Made by a program: the position numbers and the translations under genes. Below are positions 1-8,718 of a stretch of DNA of 64,000 bases, one piece after another; position 1 is the first letter of the stretch, and each line of letters starts with the position of its first letter. Origin of the DNA: JAAFIP01 sp963775085 (GTDB lineage: Bacteria; Pseudomonadota; Gammaproteobacteria; Burkholderiales; Burkholderiaceae_C); the NCBI GenBank assembly GCA_963775085.1, contig CAVZHO010000005.1:124001-188000 (forward strand), in the 5' to 3' direction. The notes below the pieces were generated by a model. That model did no database searches. It saw only the letters and a program-made list of their open reading frames with translations, and was not told the origin of the DNA.

Positions 1-160
1 CCACAGCGCGGTGCAATACGTTACGAAGGTGCTGGGGCTTAGGGTATGCACGATAGCGACGCTTGGCGACTTATTGCACTATCTGCATTCTCTTGGTGCC
101 GGTATGGCAGAGCACACGGCGGCGGTGCAGGCGTACCGGGACCGATATGGGGTGGATTGA
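1..160 (+). CDS. pyrE: Orotate phosphoribosyltransferase, C-terminal end
   Basis: Only the last 52 codons lie in the window; the frame is open from base 2 to a TGA at 158-160. The segments SAVQYVTKVLGLRV and AYRDRYGVD resemble the conserved C-terminal end of PyrE from Comamonadaceae. PyrE joins orotate to PRPP in cytosolic pyrimidine synthesis. The PRPP-binding motif would lie upstream, outside the window, so the call rests on the C-terminal pattern alone. Confidence 0.7.
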   Translation, partial: HSAVQYVTKVLGLRVCTIATLGDLLHYLHSLGAGMAEHTAAVQAYRDRYGVD

Positions 161-229
161 ACGCACGCACTGAAGCTGATTGATACTTGTAGATACTGAT
201 ACTGAGTGAACTGGATAAACCGAAGCGCT

Positions 230-892
230 ATGAAAAAGAGTTTGACTGCAATGACCTTCTTGACACTCGGGCTCACCGCCAGTCTGTCCTGGGGGGCCAT
301 CTATACCTGCACGGATGCCAGCGGGCGCAAGCTCACCTCGGATCGCCCGATTGCCGAGTGTGCCGACCGCGATCAGAAAGAGCTCAACAGCAATGCCACG
401 GTGAAGCGCACCGTCAAGCCGGTGATGACGGCGCAGGAGCAGCGCGCGTTTGACGAAAAACAGAAAATCCAGGCCGAAGAGCAGGCGCGTACCGAAGAAG
501 AAAAGCGCAAGAACCGCGCCCTGCTGGTCCGTTACCCCAACCGCGAAAGCCACGACAAAGAGCGTGCCGAGGCTTCAGGGCAAATCGACGAGGTGATCAA
601 AGCCGCTACCAAACGCATGGGTGAGTTGGGCGTGCAGCGCAAAACCATCGACGCCGAGCTGGAGTTTTACAAGAAAGACCCCAGCAAAATGCCGGTTTCC
701 CTGAAACGCCAAATCGAAGACAACGACAGTAGCGTCGCGGTGCAAAAGCGCTTTGTTGCCGACCAGGAGAGCGAGAAAAAAAGACTGAACGCGCGGTTTG
801 ACGAAGATCTGGTCAAGCTCAAGTCGCTATGGCAACTTGCCACTAGTGCACCTGGCAGCGTGGCCACTGAGGCAAAATCAGTCAAAAAGTAA
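230..892 (+). CDS. DUF4124 domain exported protein
   Basis: A 220-residue protein. The first 24 residues form a Sec-type signal peptide (MKKS, then a hydrophobic run ending near SWGA). Mature residues YTCTDASGRKLTSDRPIAEC have the DUF4124 pattern, a short beta-sheet domain with paired cysteines. The rest is highly charged and probably coiled-coil, rich in Glu, Lys and Gln (about residues 70-210). I chose the ATG at 230 over the upstream GTG at 206 because it gives a normal signal peptide. It follows the pyrE end by 69 bp. Its function is unknown; an envelope role is likely from the signal peptide. Confidence 0.8.
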   Translation: MKKSLTAMTFLTLGLTASLSWGAIYTCTDASGRKLTSDRPIAECADRDQKELNSNATVKRTVKPVMTAQEQRAFDEKQKIQAEEQARTEEEKRKNRALLVRYPNRESHDKERAEASGQIDEVIKAATKRMGELGVQRKTIDAELEFYKKDPSKMPVSLKRQIEDNDSSVAVQKRFVADQESEKKRLNARFDEDLVKLKSLWQLATSAPGSVATEAKSVKK

Positions 893-927
893 GCGCTTGC
901 TAGCGTGTACGCCTAGCCGAACCGACG

Positions 928-1974
928 CTACGCGGCTTCCTTGTAGAAAAACTCTCGCTGCAGGCTGCGCGCCGCCAGCGGCGCTACTGCCAAACGGATC
1001 GCGTTGATGTGCTCAGGCGTGGTGCCGCAGCAGCCGCCGACAATATTGACCAGGCCTTCGGCGGCAAAATCGTGCAGCAGGCGCGAGGTGACCTCGGGCG
1101 TTTCGTCAAAGCCGGTCTCGCTCATCGGGTTGGGCAGGCCCGCATTGGGGTAGCAGCTAATGAAGGTGTCGCCCGCCACGCGCGCCATCTCCTGGATGTA
1201 GGGGCGCATCAGTGCCGCGCCCAGTGCGCAGTTCAGCCCCACGGCCAGCGGCCGGGCGTGGCGCACGCTGTGCCAGAAGGCGGTGACGGTTTGGCCCGAC
1301 AGCAACCGGCCCGAGGCATCGGTCACGGTGCCGCTGATGATCAGGGGCAGGCACTCGCCACTGGCCTCAAAAAACTCGTCAATCGCAAACAGCGCGGCCT
1401 TGGCGTTGAGCGTGTCAAAAATCGTCTCGACCAGCAGCACATCGCTGCCGCCCTCAAACAGCGCCTCCACCTGCTCGTAGTAGGCGGCGCGCAGTTCCTC
1501 AAACGTCACATTGCGCGCGCCGGGGTCGTTCACATCGGGGCTGATGCTGGCCGTCTTGGGCGTGGGGCCGAGGGCACCGACCACAAAGCGCGGTTTGTCG
1601 GGGGTGGAAAATTTATCGCAGGCCGCGCGGGCTATTTTTGCGGACTGCAGGTTCATCTCGCGCGCCAGGTGCTGCATGTCGTAGTCGGCCTGGGCTACCG
1701 TGGTGGCACCAAAGGTATTGGTCTCGATCAGATCGCAGCCGGCGGCCAGGTAGCCCTCGTGGATGTCGGCAATCACATCGGGGCGCGTCAGGCTGAGCAG
1801 CTCGTTATTGCCCTTGATGTCTTTGTGAAAATCGGCAAAGCGCGCGCCGCGATACTGCGACTCGTTCAATTTAAAGCGCTGGATCATGGTGCCCATGGCA
1901 CCGTCCAGGATGGCAATGCGGCGCTCCAGAATGCCAGGCAGCGCCTGGCCCCGGGTGTAGATAAGTGGTTTCAT
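928..1974 (-). CDS. metH: Homocysteine S-methyltransferase module of split MetH
   Basis: A 348-residue protein matching the N-terminal homocysteine-binding barrel of cobalamin-dependent methionine synthase. ILDGAMGTMIQ near the start and the zinc ligands in GLNCALGA and GGCCGTTPEH are present. E. coli MetH has about 1,200 residues; here translation stops after the homocysteine module. The folate, B12 and reactivation domains must be encoded elsewhere, an arrangement known in Burkholderiales. The ATG at 1974 places the conserved region near the N-terminus; an ATG at 2010 would add 12 atypical residues. It faces the DUF4124 gene tail to tail. The partner gene is not in this window. Confidence 0.88.
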   Translation of the reverse strand: MKPLIYTRGQALPGILERRIAILDGAMGTMIQRFKLNESQYRGARFADFHKDIKGNNELLSLTRPDVIADIHEGYLAAGCDLIETNTFGATTVAQADYDMQHLAREMNLQSAKIARAACDKFSTPDKPRFVVGALGPTPKTASISPDVNDPGARNVTFEELRAAYYEQVEALFEGGSDVLLVETIFDTLNAKAALFAIDEFFEASGECLPLIISGTVTDASGRLLSGQTVTAFWHSVRHARPLAVGLNCALGAALMRPYIQEMARVAGDTFISCYPNAGLPNPMSETGFDETPEVTSRLLHDFAAEGLVNIVGGCCGTTPEHINAIRLAVAPLAARSLQREFFYKEAA

Positions 1975-2030
1975 AGGCGCTATTGTAGAAAGAACCCGAG
2001 GCCTCGCCATAGTTTGGGATAATCACCCCC

Positions 2031-2423
2031 GTGAAGCACCTAGAACCCCGCGCCGCCTGGCAAGAAATCCAACACACCCCCAACGCACTCTTCCTCGATG
2101 TGCGCATGGAGATTGAGTCCCTGTACGTGGGCCGCCCGCCCGGCGTACACAACATCCCGTGGTACGAATACCCCGATATGCATGCCGACCCGGCCCAGTT
2201 TGCACAGATGGTGGAGCGCGAGGCGGGCGATAAAGACCGCCCGATTTTTTTGATCTGCCGCAGTGGCAAACGCACGGTGGATGCAGGCCACGCGCTGGAG
2301 GCGGCAGGCTTTAGCAACGTCACCAATATCCTGCACGGCTTTGAGGGTGAGCTGGATGACACCTTTCACCGCTCCAAGCTCAGCGGCTGGCGCCATGATG
2401 GCCTGCCGTGGGAGCAGATGTAG
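2031..2423 (+). CDS. Rhodanese-like domain protein
   Basis: A 130-residue single-domain rhodanese. The active-site loop is ICRSGKRT, with Cys as the persulfide-carrying nucleophile, and FLDVRMEIE gives the usual N-terminal Asp-Val-Arg. Such proteins move sulfane sulfur or act as small sulfurtransferases in the cytosol; no signal peptide is visible. The start is GTG at 2031 with no clear ribosome binding site. It diverges from the metH module with a gap of only 56 bp, so the two promoters must overlap. The physiological sulfur donor cannot be told from sequence. Confidence 0.85.
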   Translation: MKHLEPRAAWQEIQHTPNALFLDVRMEIESLYVGRPPGVHNIPWYEYPDMHADPAQFAQMVEREAGDKDRPIFLICRSGKRTVDAGHALEAAGFSNVTNILHGFEGELDDTFHRSKLSGWRHDGLPWEQM

Positions 2424-2441
2424 GCACAAGAAGCGCTGGTA

Positions 2442-3068
2442 TCAGACTTGTCTCGCCAGTATCGGAAACAGCTTGAGCAGCCCGTCGGCCATCACCTCTA
2501 CGGCCAGCGCGGCCAGCATCAGGCCCATGATGCGGGTCATGACGTTGATGCCGGTTTTGCCCAGCCCGCGGGCAATCGGCTGGGCCAGGCTAAAGCACAG
2601 GGCGGTAACCAGCGCGATGACGATGCCGTAACCCACCAGGGTGCCCAGTTGCAGCCAGTCCTTGGCTTTCTCGGCGTAGATCACCACGGTGGACATGGTG
2701 GCCGGGCCGGTGAGCAAGGGGATGGTGAGCGGCACCACGGCAATGCTGGTGCGCGCGGCGGCATCGTGCAGCTCGTCGGCATTCGACCTGGCTTCGGCGG
2801 GCTGGGCGTTGAGCATGGACAATGCCGAGGTGAGCAGCAGCATGCCGCCGCCGACCTGAAAGCTGGCCAGTGAGACACCAAAAAATTCCAGCAGTTTGAG
2901 GCCCACCAAGGCGCTCAGGCCAATCACTACAAACACGGTAAAGCTGGAAATCCAGATCGTGCGTACGCGCTGCGCATGCGAAAAACCCTGCGTGTAGTGG
3001 ATGAAAAAGGGTACGCAAGCCAGCGGGTTGACCACCGCCAGCAGCGTGACCAGGGCTTTGGTTTCCAT
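2442..3068 (-). CDS. MarC family integral membrane protein
   Basis: A 208-residue inner-membrane protein with about six hydrophobic segments, the usual size for the MarC/UPF0056 family. Family landmarks include AVVNPLACVPFFI near the start, the central VPLTIPLLTGPATMS, and GLMLAALAVEVMADGL near the end. Family members were once linked to multiple antibiotic resistance, but that role was not upheld and the substrate is unknown. The gene is convergent with the rhodanese gene (18 bp gap). An interspersed repeat lies just upstream of its start. Confidence 0.88.
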   Translation of the reverse strand: METKALVTLLAVVNPLACVPFFIHYTQGFSHAQRVRTIWISSFTVFVVIGLSALVGLKLLEFFGVSLASFQVGGGMLLLTSALSMLNAQPAEARSNADELHDAAARTSIAVVPLTIPLLTGPATMSTVVIYAEKAKDWLQLGTLVGYGIVIALVTALCFSLAQPIARGLGKTGINVMTRIMGLMLAALAVEVMADGLLKLFPILARQV

Positions 3069-3075
3069 GCCAAAT

Positions 3076-3126
3076 TAGCCCATAGTCTTTGTCAACAGGA
3101 CGTATTTAGCTATATAAATAATAGCG
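3076..3126. repeat. Comamonad interspersed hairpin repeat, copy 1
   Basis: An approximately 50-bp element between marC and the SDR gene. Its core GTCTTTGTCAACAGGAC has complementary arms, and the AT-rich TAGCTATATAAATAATAGC forms a second inverted repeat. The same two-part pattern recurs throughout the window. Confidence 0.75.
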
Positions 3127-3130
3127 TTCA

Positions 3131-3889
3131 TTAGCGCCCACCGGTCACATCCACGATCGAGCCGGTGGTGTAGCTCGACGTATCGGACATCAGCCAGACA
3201 ATCGCCTCGGCCACCTCGTGCGCCGTGCCTGCGCGCTGCATCGGCAGTTGCCCGGCGATTTGCGCCACGCGGTCGGGCAGCCCACCGGAGGCATGGATCT
3301 CGGTGTCAATCACCCCGGGGCGCACGGCATTCACACGGATGCCCTCGGCCGCCACCTCTTTGGCCAGGCCGATGGTGAAGGTATCAATCGCCGCCTTGCT
3401 GGCGGCATAGTCGACATACTGGCCGGGCGAGCCGATGCGCGCTGCGGCACTGGAGAGGTTGACAATCGCGCCGCCCTTGCCGCCCTGCTTGGTGCTCATA
3501 CGCTTGACGGCCTCAGCCGCGCAGACAAAACTGCTGGTGATATTGGTGGTCCACATGCGCTCCAGGCGCTCCACGCTCATCGCGTCGACGCGGGAAGGCA
3601 TGTCCACCACACCCGCGTTGTTGACCAGCGCATCCAGGCGGCCGAGCTTTTCATCCACCGTCTGGAATAAGCGCAGCACATCGGCGTGTACCGCCACATC
3701 GGCCTGGATGGCGATGGCCTTGCCGCCCGCCGCTGTGATGTGGCGCACTACGGCATCGGCCGCCACCGCGTTGTTCACGTAGTTGACGGCTACCATCCAG
3801 CCCTGCTGCGCGGCCAAAATCGCCGTGGCCGCGCCAATGCCACGCGATGCGCCGGTGATCAATACGACTTTTGCTGTGCCTGCTGCCAT
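3131..3889 (-). CDS. SDR family NAD(P)-dependent oxidoreductase
   Basis: A 252-residue classical short-chain dehydrogenase. It has the Rossmann nucleotide-binding motif TGASRGIG near the start, NNAG near residue 90, a catalytic Ser around SSAAARIGS and the YxxxK pair in YAASKAA. The C-terminal TGSIVDVTGGR is typical of FabG-like members. The ATG at 3889 follows a GGGAGA ribosome binding site. The fold and NAD(P) chemistry are clear, but the substrate is not. It diverges from the isomerase gene at 3977. A specific fatty-acid role is not supported, as no fab genes are nearby. Confidence 0.88.
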   Translation of the reverse strand: MAAGTAKVVLITGASRGIGAATAILAAQQGWMVAVNYVNNAVAADAVVRHITAAGGKAIAIQADVAVHADVLRLFQTVDEKLGRLDALVNNAGVVDMPSRVDAMSVERLERMWTTNITSSFVCAAEAVKRMSTKQGGKGGAIVNLSSAAARIGSPGQYVDYAASKAAIDTFTIGLAKEVAAEGIRVNAVRPGVIDTEIHASGGLPDRVAQIAGQLPMQRAGTAHEVAEAIVWLMSDTSSYTTGSIVDVTGGR

Positions 3890-3976
3890 GGTGTGTCTCC
3901 CGAAAAAAAGGAATGGAAAAAATGAAGAATCAACGTTACAGTGGGAGCTTACCGCACAAAACCGAGGAGACCTATA

Positions 3977-4579
3977 GTGGCTTTAACCATTGATTACTAT
4001 CTCGCCCCCCAGTCTCCCTGGGCCTATCTGGGGCACGCGCGCTTTGCGGCGTTGGCGCGCACCGCTGGCGCGCGCATCAATGTGCTGCCGGTGGACTTTG
4101 GCAAGGTGTTCGCCGGCTCGGGCGGGCTGCCACTGGGCCAGCGCGCGCCGCAGCGCCAGGCTTACCGCCTGGTCGAGCTGAAGCGCACCAGCGATTATTT
4201 AAAACTGCCGATGCACATCAAGCCGCAATACTTTCCGGTGTCGGGTGATAACGCGGCGCGCTTGATCATCACTGTGGGCATGCACGACGGGGCAGACGCG
4301 GCGATGGAGCTGACAGGCGCGGTACTCAAGGCCTGCTGGGCCGAGCAGCGCAATATTGCCGACCCGGCCACACTGGCCCAGCTGCTGGCCGAATGCGGAT
4401 TGAGCCCCCAACGCCTGGAGCAAGCCAGCAGCCCGGTAGCGCAGGAGCACTACGAGCTGTTCACCCACAAGGCCATCGCCGCAGACGTATTTGGCGCGCC
4501 CAGCTACGTGGTCGACGGCGAAATCTTCTGGGGCCAGGATCGGCTGGACTATTTGGAACGCCGCTTGTTGAGGGCGTAG
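3977..4579 (+). CDS. DsbA-family 2-hydroxychromene-2-carboxylate isomerase-like
   Basis: A 200-residue protein of the DsbA-like thioredoxin superfamily resembling 2-hydroxychromene-2-carboxylate isomerases (kappa-class GST-like). DYYLAPQSPWAYLGHARF has Ser in place of the CXXC redox pair, and FGAPSYVVDGEIFWGQDRLD is the family's C-terminal signature. Known relatives isomerise a naphthalene breakdown intermediate with glutathione; many others have unknown substrates. I chose the GTG at 3977 because GAGGAGA lies six bases upstream. No aromatic degradation operon surrounds it, so the substrate remains open. Confidence 0.82.
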   Translation: MALTIDYYLAPQSPWAYLGHARFAALARTAGARINVLPVDFGKVFAGSGGLPLGQRAPQRQAYRLVELKRTSDYLKLPMHIKPQYFPVSGDNAARLIITVGMHDGADAAMELTGAVLKACWAEQRNIADPATLAQLLAECGLSPQRLEQASSPVAQEHYELFTHKAIAADVFGAPSYVVDGEIFWGQDRLDYLERRLLRA

Positions 4580-4684
4580 TTTTTCATACCGGGGATAAAT
4601 ACCGAAGACGACGGCAGTGCACAGGATGCCAGTCTTCATCCCCCTGTTGTGCATTACACACTACCTACTTTTAAGGAAACCACT

Positions 4685-5362
4685 ATGGGTACCATGATCA
4701 ACCTCACCAGTGCTGACGGCACCACCATCCCCGCGTACGAAGCACGCCCCATCGCCGCCCCCAAGGGCGCTGTCGTGCTGCTGCAGGAGATATTTGGCCT
4801 GAACAGCCACATCCGCGCCGTGGCCGATGGCTATGCGCAAGACGGCTACTACGTCATCGCTCCGGCCACCTTCCAGCGCGCCGAGCCGGGCGTGGAGCTG
4901 GGCTACAGTCCCGAAGACATGCAGCGCGGCTTTGGCCTGAAGACGGCTGCGGAGGCCGTCAAACCGCAACTCATGCAAGACGTGCAGGCGGCGATTGATC
5001 ACGCCGCCAAATTCGGCAAAGTGGGCGTGATGGGCTACTGCTGGGGCGGTCTGCTCACCTGGCGTGCCGCCACCCAGCTTACCGGCGTAAGCGCCGCCGT
5101 GCCCTACTACGGCGGCGGCATGCACCTGGAACTGGCTCACGCGCCGCGCTGCCCGACCATGGCGCACCTGAGCAACGACGATGCCTATGTGCCCATGGAC
5201 GGCGTGGCCGCCCTGCAAAAAGCCCACCCCGGCGTGCAGGTGCTTCTCTACGCCGCCAAGCATGGCTTTAACTGCGACCAGCGTGCCTCCTGGCATCCCG
5301 AATCTGCCGCACTGGCACGCCAGCGCACACTGGCGTTCTTTGCGCAGCATCTGGCTGGTTAA
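4685..5362 (+). CDS. Dienelactone hydrolase family protein
   Basis: A 225-residue alpha/beta hydrolase of the dienelactone hydrolase family. The nucleophile is Cys in GVMGYCWGG, the acid is probably the Asp in DAYVPMDGV, and the His lies in KHGFNCDQR, the Cys-Asp-His triad expected. The N-terminal region VVLLQEIFGLNSHIR is characteristic. The ATG at 4685 follows AAGGAA with good spacing. Relatives open dienelactones in chlorocatechol degradation, but no such pathway is nearby and a general carboxymethylenebutenolidase-like esterase role is safer. It lies 105 bp after the isomerase gene on the same strand. Confidence 0.88.
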   Translation: MGTMINLTSADGTTIPAYEARPIAAPKGAVVLLQEIFGLNSHIRAVADGYAQDGYYVIAPATFQRAEPGVELGYSPEDMQRGFGLKTAAEAVKPQLMQDVQAAIDHAAKFGKVGVMGYCWGGLLTWRAATQLTGVSAAVPYYGGGMHLELAHAPRCPTMAHLSNDDAYVPMDGVAALQKAHPGVQVLLYAAKHGFNCDQRASWHPESAALARQRTLAFFAQHLAG

Positions 5363-5400
5363 GCTGGTTGCGTCATGGTGTCGTGTCTGCTATGCAACTG

Positions 5401-5465
5401 AATTTTTATATGATTTAAGCGCATAGTCCTTATCGTATGGACGTTTTAAGCTATGAAATTTATAG
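5401..5465. repeat. Interspersed hairpin repeat, copy 2, overlapping a gene start
   Basis: The element includes GCATAGTCCTTATCGTATGG and the trailing AGCTATGAAATTTATAG. The start codon of the following amidohydrolase gene lies inside this trailing part. Confidence 0.65.
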
Positions 5466-6319
5466 TGTTGATTTTCACCCTCCTGGCCTGTAGTGCAAAA
5501 GCTGCCGAATACACCGGCCCGCTGTTTGACGCGCACCTGCACTACAACGACGAGGCACACACTGCGCATCCGCTGCCCGACGTGCTCTCGCGCATGCAAC
5601 GCAATAGCGTGCGTGCCATCGTGGCCAATTCGCGCCCCAATGACGGCACCAAGTCCCTTGCAGCAGCCAAAACCGAGACAGCCCAAGCGGGGGTCACCGT
5701 GGTGCCCTTCGTGCGCCTGTACCGCAACCGCGCGGACTACGACGCTTGGTTCAAAGACGAGAGCATTTACCAGATGGTGCTTACCGAGCTGGCACGCGGT
5801 ACGGCCGCTGGGCCCTACCAGGGCATTGGCGAGTTTCACCTGTACGACAGTGCCAACGCCAACGGTGCGGTGGCTAAAAAGCTGATGGCACTGGCCGAAG
5901 AAAAAGGCCTGACCGTGCTGGCCCATGTAGACGACGCGGCGATTGACCTGTTGATGCAGGCCACCCCCAGCAAAGGCCAAAGCACCAGGCTCATCTGGGC
6001 GCACACGGGTATAGGCGGGGCCAGCGTGCAAAGGGTACGCGCCTTGCTGCAAAAATACCCGCGCCTGCTGGGCGAACTGTCCTACCGCCCGGGCCTCACC
6101 GGCGCGGACGGCAAGCTCAGCCCCGAGTGGCGCGCCCTCATGCTGGAATACCCCACCCGCTTTGTCATTGGCTCCGACACCTGGGTCAACCAGCGCTGGC
6201 AGTACTACGACGAGCTGATGCGCGGCTACCGCCTGTGGCTGGGCGACTTGCCGCCAGACGTGGCGCGCAAGATTGGTTGGGATAACGCGGCCAGTTTGTT
6301 TAGCGTGAAAGCACCGTGA
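5453..6319 (+). CDS. Exported amidohydrolase family protein
   Basis: A 288-residue protein with a cleavable signal peptide (MKFIVLIFTLLACSAKA) and a metal-dependent TIM-barrel fold. FDAHLHYND near the mature N-terminus has the paired histidines that bind metal; VLAHVDD, WAHTG and VIGSDTW supply further His and Asp positions seen in PF04909-type amidohydrolases. It is probably periplasmic. The substrate is unknown. The ATG at 5453 is within an interspersed repeat, so the first codons of the signal peptide are repeat-derived. It is convergent with the corA gene. Confidence 0.8.
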   Translation: MKFIVLIFTLLACSAKAAEYTGPLFDAHLHYNDEAHTAHPLPDVLSRMQRNSVRAIVANSRPNDGTKSLAAAKTETAQAGVTVVPFVRLYRNRADYDAWFKDESIYQMVLTELARGTAAGPYQGIGEFHLYDSANANGAVAKKLMALAEEKGLTVLAHVDDAAIDLLMQATPSKGQSTRLIWAHTGIGGASVQRVRALLQKYPRLLGELSYRPGLTGADGKLSPEWRALMLEYPTRFVIGSDTWVNQRWQYYDELMRGYRLWLGDLPPDVARKIGWDNAASLFSVKAP

Positions 6320-6347
6320 TGCCAGCCTAAGTCGGTCTGCTGCGGAC

Positions 6348-7433
6348 TTAGCCGCGTGTCCGCGCCAAATACCGCTTGCGCCAGAACACCGCCACCAGTA
6401 CGGTGGCTATGAACAACATAGCGCCAAATGCCCACCAAAAGCCGGATTTATTGTGGATAAACGGCATAAATTCAAAGTTCATGCCAAAAAAACCGGTGAT
6501 CAGGTTGAGCGGCAAAAACACGGCGGTAATGGCCGTCAGCGTGCGCATGATGTCATTGGTGCGGTTGCTTTGGGCACTGAAGTGAATCTGCACCGCCGTC
6601 TCGGCTGACTGCTGGAGGCGGCGCACATGGTGCATCACGCGCTCGACATGCTCGATCACATCGCGCGAGCGTGCCACCAGGCTGTCGCGCTCGGTGCGTG
6701 CGCTGGGGTTGTCAGCCAGCGGCTGCTCCTGTAGCGTATCCAGCCACTCCTGCATGGCATCGTGCTGCTCGTCGCACAGGTCTTCCAGTGCATGCAGGTC
6801 GTTGCGCGCTGTCAGCAGGGCGCGCCAGTTGACAAAGCGGGTGCTGGGGCTCATCAGCTCGATCTGCCAATGGTCGAGTTGGGCGCTCAGCGTCTTGCGC
6901 AGATCCAGGTAGCCGTCCACCATGGCGTTGACCATGCGCAGCATCAGGTCGGCGGGCGAGGTGGGGCGGCGCGCGTGCGCCTCGGTGCCCATGCGGCGCA
7001 CAAAGTCTTCGGCGGTGGCGCAGCTGTCGGGGTGCACCGTCACCAGCACGCGGTCATACAGCAAAAAGCCCACCGGTTGGGTGACCACATGCTTCAATAT
7101 GGCCGGGCCCGATTTTTTTTTGGTCGGCAACGTCGTGGCTTCCGGCACACTGCCACTGAGCATCAGGCGGCGAAAGATGATCAGGTCGTAGTCGCTGGTG
7201 TAGTCGTAGTGGCTGGGATGCTGCGCGTTGAGCAGGTCTTGCTGGTGCAGATCAATCGGTGCGGCATGGGTCAGTCGCTGCAACTGGGCGTGAAAGCTGA
7301 CCCACTTGGCCTCCAGCTCGTTGCGGGTGGTGGCCCACCAGATAAAGCCTTGCTTGGGCAAGGCCTCGGGCAGGGCCTCCAGGCGCTGGGTCTGCTGCGC
7401 ATCAATCAGGAATAGGGACAGGGTGGGCATCAT
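6348..7433 (-). CDS. CorA-family divalent cation transporter
   Basis: A 361-residue CorA superfamily protein. A long charged N-terminal cytoplasmic domain with helical coiled-coil character is followed by two C-terminal membrane helices. The signature GMN is in FFGMNFEFMPF between the helices, and the tail WRKRYLARTRG is basic, as expected for a cytoplasmic end. Family members carry Mg, Co, Ni or Zn as pentamers. The MPF region differs from the usual MPEL after GMN, so Zn efflux (ZntB-like) or Mg uptake cannot be separated. Alternative starts ATG 7433 and 7430 differ by one codon. Confidence 0.88.
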   Translation of the reverse strand: MMPTLSLFLIDAQQTQRLEALPEALPKQGFIWWATTRNELEAKWVSFHAQLQRLTHAAPIDLHQQDLLNAQHPSHYDYTSDYDLIIFRRLMLSGSVPEATTLPTKKKSGPAILKHVVTQPVGFLLYDRVLVTVHPDSCATAEDFVRRMGTEAHARRPTSPADLMLRMVNAMVDGYLDLRKTLSAQLDHWQIELMSPSTRFVNWRALLTARNDLHALEDLCDEQHDAMQEWLDTLQEQPLADNPSARTERDSLVARSRDVIEHVERVMHHVRRLQQSAETAVQIHFSAQSNRTNDIMRTLTAITAVFLPLNLITGFFGMNFEFMPFIHNKSGFWWAFGAMLFIATVLVAVFWRKRYLARTRG

Positions 7434-7449
7434 GTACGCGGTGTTTTAG

Positions 7450-7508
7450 GGCATTTAAGCCATATAGCCCCTTTGAATAGGGCGCAAGCAGCTATTTATT
7501 AGATAGCA
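7450..7508. repeat. Interspersed hairpin repeat, copy 3, overlapping hemB 3 prime end
   Basis: The copy includes GCAAGCAGCTATTTATTAGA followed by TAGCAAA. Its right end encodes the last five or six residues (about LLSNK) and stop codon of hemB. Confidence 0.65.
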
Positions 7509-8514
7509 AATAGTGGGCTGCGTCAAGTGCAAAATAGGTCAGCACGCCGTCCGCCCCGGCGCGTTTGAAGGCCAGCAGGCTCTCCATCATCACGGCATCA
7601 TGGTCGAGCCAGCCGTTGAGGGCGGCGGCCTTGAGCATGGCGTATTCACCGCTCACCTGGTAGGCAAAGGTGGGCACTTTGAACTCGTCTTTCACGCGGC
7701 GCACGATGTCCAGGTAAGGCATGCCGGGTTTCACCATCACCATGTCAGCGCCCTCGGCAATGTCCAGCGCCACTTCGCGCAGGGCCTCGTCGCTGTTGCC
7801 GGGGTCCATCTGGTAGACCTTCTTGTTCGCCTTGCCCAGATTGGCGGCGCTGCCCACCGCGTCGCGGAAGGGGCCGTAGAAGGCGCTGGCGTATTTGGCG
7901 CTGTAGGCCATGATGCGGGTGTGGATGTGGCCCTGCGACTCCAGCGCGCTGCGGATCGCGCCAATGCGGCCATCCATCATGTCGCTGGGGGCGACGATGT
8001 CTACACCCGCCTCGGCCTGCACCAGCGCCTGCTTGACCAACAGCTTGACGGTTTCGTCATTGAGGATGTAGTTGTGCGCATCCAGCAGACCGTCCTGGCC
8101 GTGCGAGGTGAAGGGGTCCAGGGCCACATCGGTCATCACGCCCAGCTCCGGGAAGTGTTTTTTGAGTTCGCGCACGCAGCGCGGCACCAGGCCTTTGTCG
8201 TTCCAGGCCTCCTGGCCGTCGGGGGTTTTCAGCTGTGGGTCAATGACGGGAAAGAGCGCCATCACGGGGATGCCCAGCTGCACGCATTGTTCTGCAACCG
8301 GTAGCAACAGATCGACACTGAGCCGTTGTACGCCGGGCATCGACTTCACGTCCTGGCGCTGCTGTTGGCCTTCCACCACAAATACCGGGTAAATCAAGTC
8401 ATGCGGCGTGACGGCATGCTCGCGTACCAGGTTGCGGGTAAAGGCATCGCGGCGCAGGCGGCGCGGGCGGCTGGAGGGGTAAGGCGCAAGGATCATGGGC
8501 TGATTGTGCCGCAT
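7492..8514 (-). CDS. hemB: Delta-aminolevulinic acid dehydratase (porphobilinogen synthase)
   Basis: A 340-residue HemB, which condenses two 5-aminolevulinate molecules to porphobilinogen in the cytosol. RPRRLRRDAFTRNLV, APSDMMDGRIGAIR, the Schiff-base lysine region AYSAKYASAFYGPFRDA and the second lysine in MVKPGMPYLDIV are all present. The ATG at 8496 is an equally good start and drops six residues; neither has a clear ribosome binding site. The 3 prime end overlaps an interspersed repeat. The next gene to the right, on the other strand, is hemJ, so two heme-pathway genes are back to back around an intergenic region with a probable small RNA. Confidence 0.95.
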   Translation of the reverse strand: MRHNQPMILAPYPSSRPRRLRRDAFTRNLVREHAVTPHDLIYPVFVVEGQQQRQDVKSMPGVQRLSVDLLLPVAEQCVQLGIPVMALFPVIDPQLKTPDGQEAWNDKGLVPRCVRELKKHFPELGVMTDVALDPFTSHGQDGLLDAHNYILNDETVKLLVKQALVQAEAGVDIVAPSDMMDGRIGAIRSALESQGHIHTRIMAYSAKYASAFYGPFRDAVGSAANLGKANKKVYQMDPGNSDEALREVALDIAEGADMVMVKPGMPYLDIVRRVKDEFKVPTFAYQVSGEYAMLKAAALNGWLDHDAVMMESLLAFKRAGADGVLTYFALDAAHYLLSNK

Positions 8515-8619
8515 GGTTAAGTCGTTGGGCTAATGCCTTAGGCTGGGGCGTCTGACCGAATAGGAAGTTAGTTTTCAACATTAGTAAAAACCCTTGCCTA
8601 TTTGATTTATTTGTGAAAT

Positions 8620-8637
8620 GCGTCATAAATATGACGC
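8620..8637. promoter_or_regulatory. Operator-like palindrome upstream of hemB
   Basis: GCGTCAT and ATGACGC form a perfect 7-bp inverted repeat around AAAT, 106 bp upstream of the hemB ATG. The size and spacing suit a dimeric regulator. It could serve hemB or the downstream small-RNA transcription unit. No regulator is identified. Confidence 0.4.
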
Positions 8638-8718
8638 GTTACAGGTTGTTGTGAAAAAATTTTGAAAATGTATGAAAATTTGCACGTAGATTCCCGCCTG
8701 CTTAGCTATATTCAGATC

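Noticed and set aside
1009..2022. 337-codon plus-strand frame over metH
   Set aside because: Shadow frame; the minus-strand metH module has zinc ligands and family motifs.
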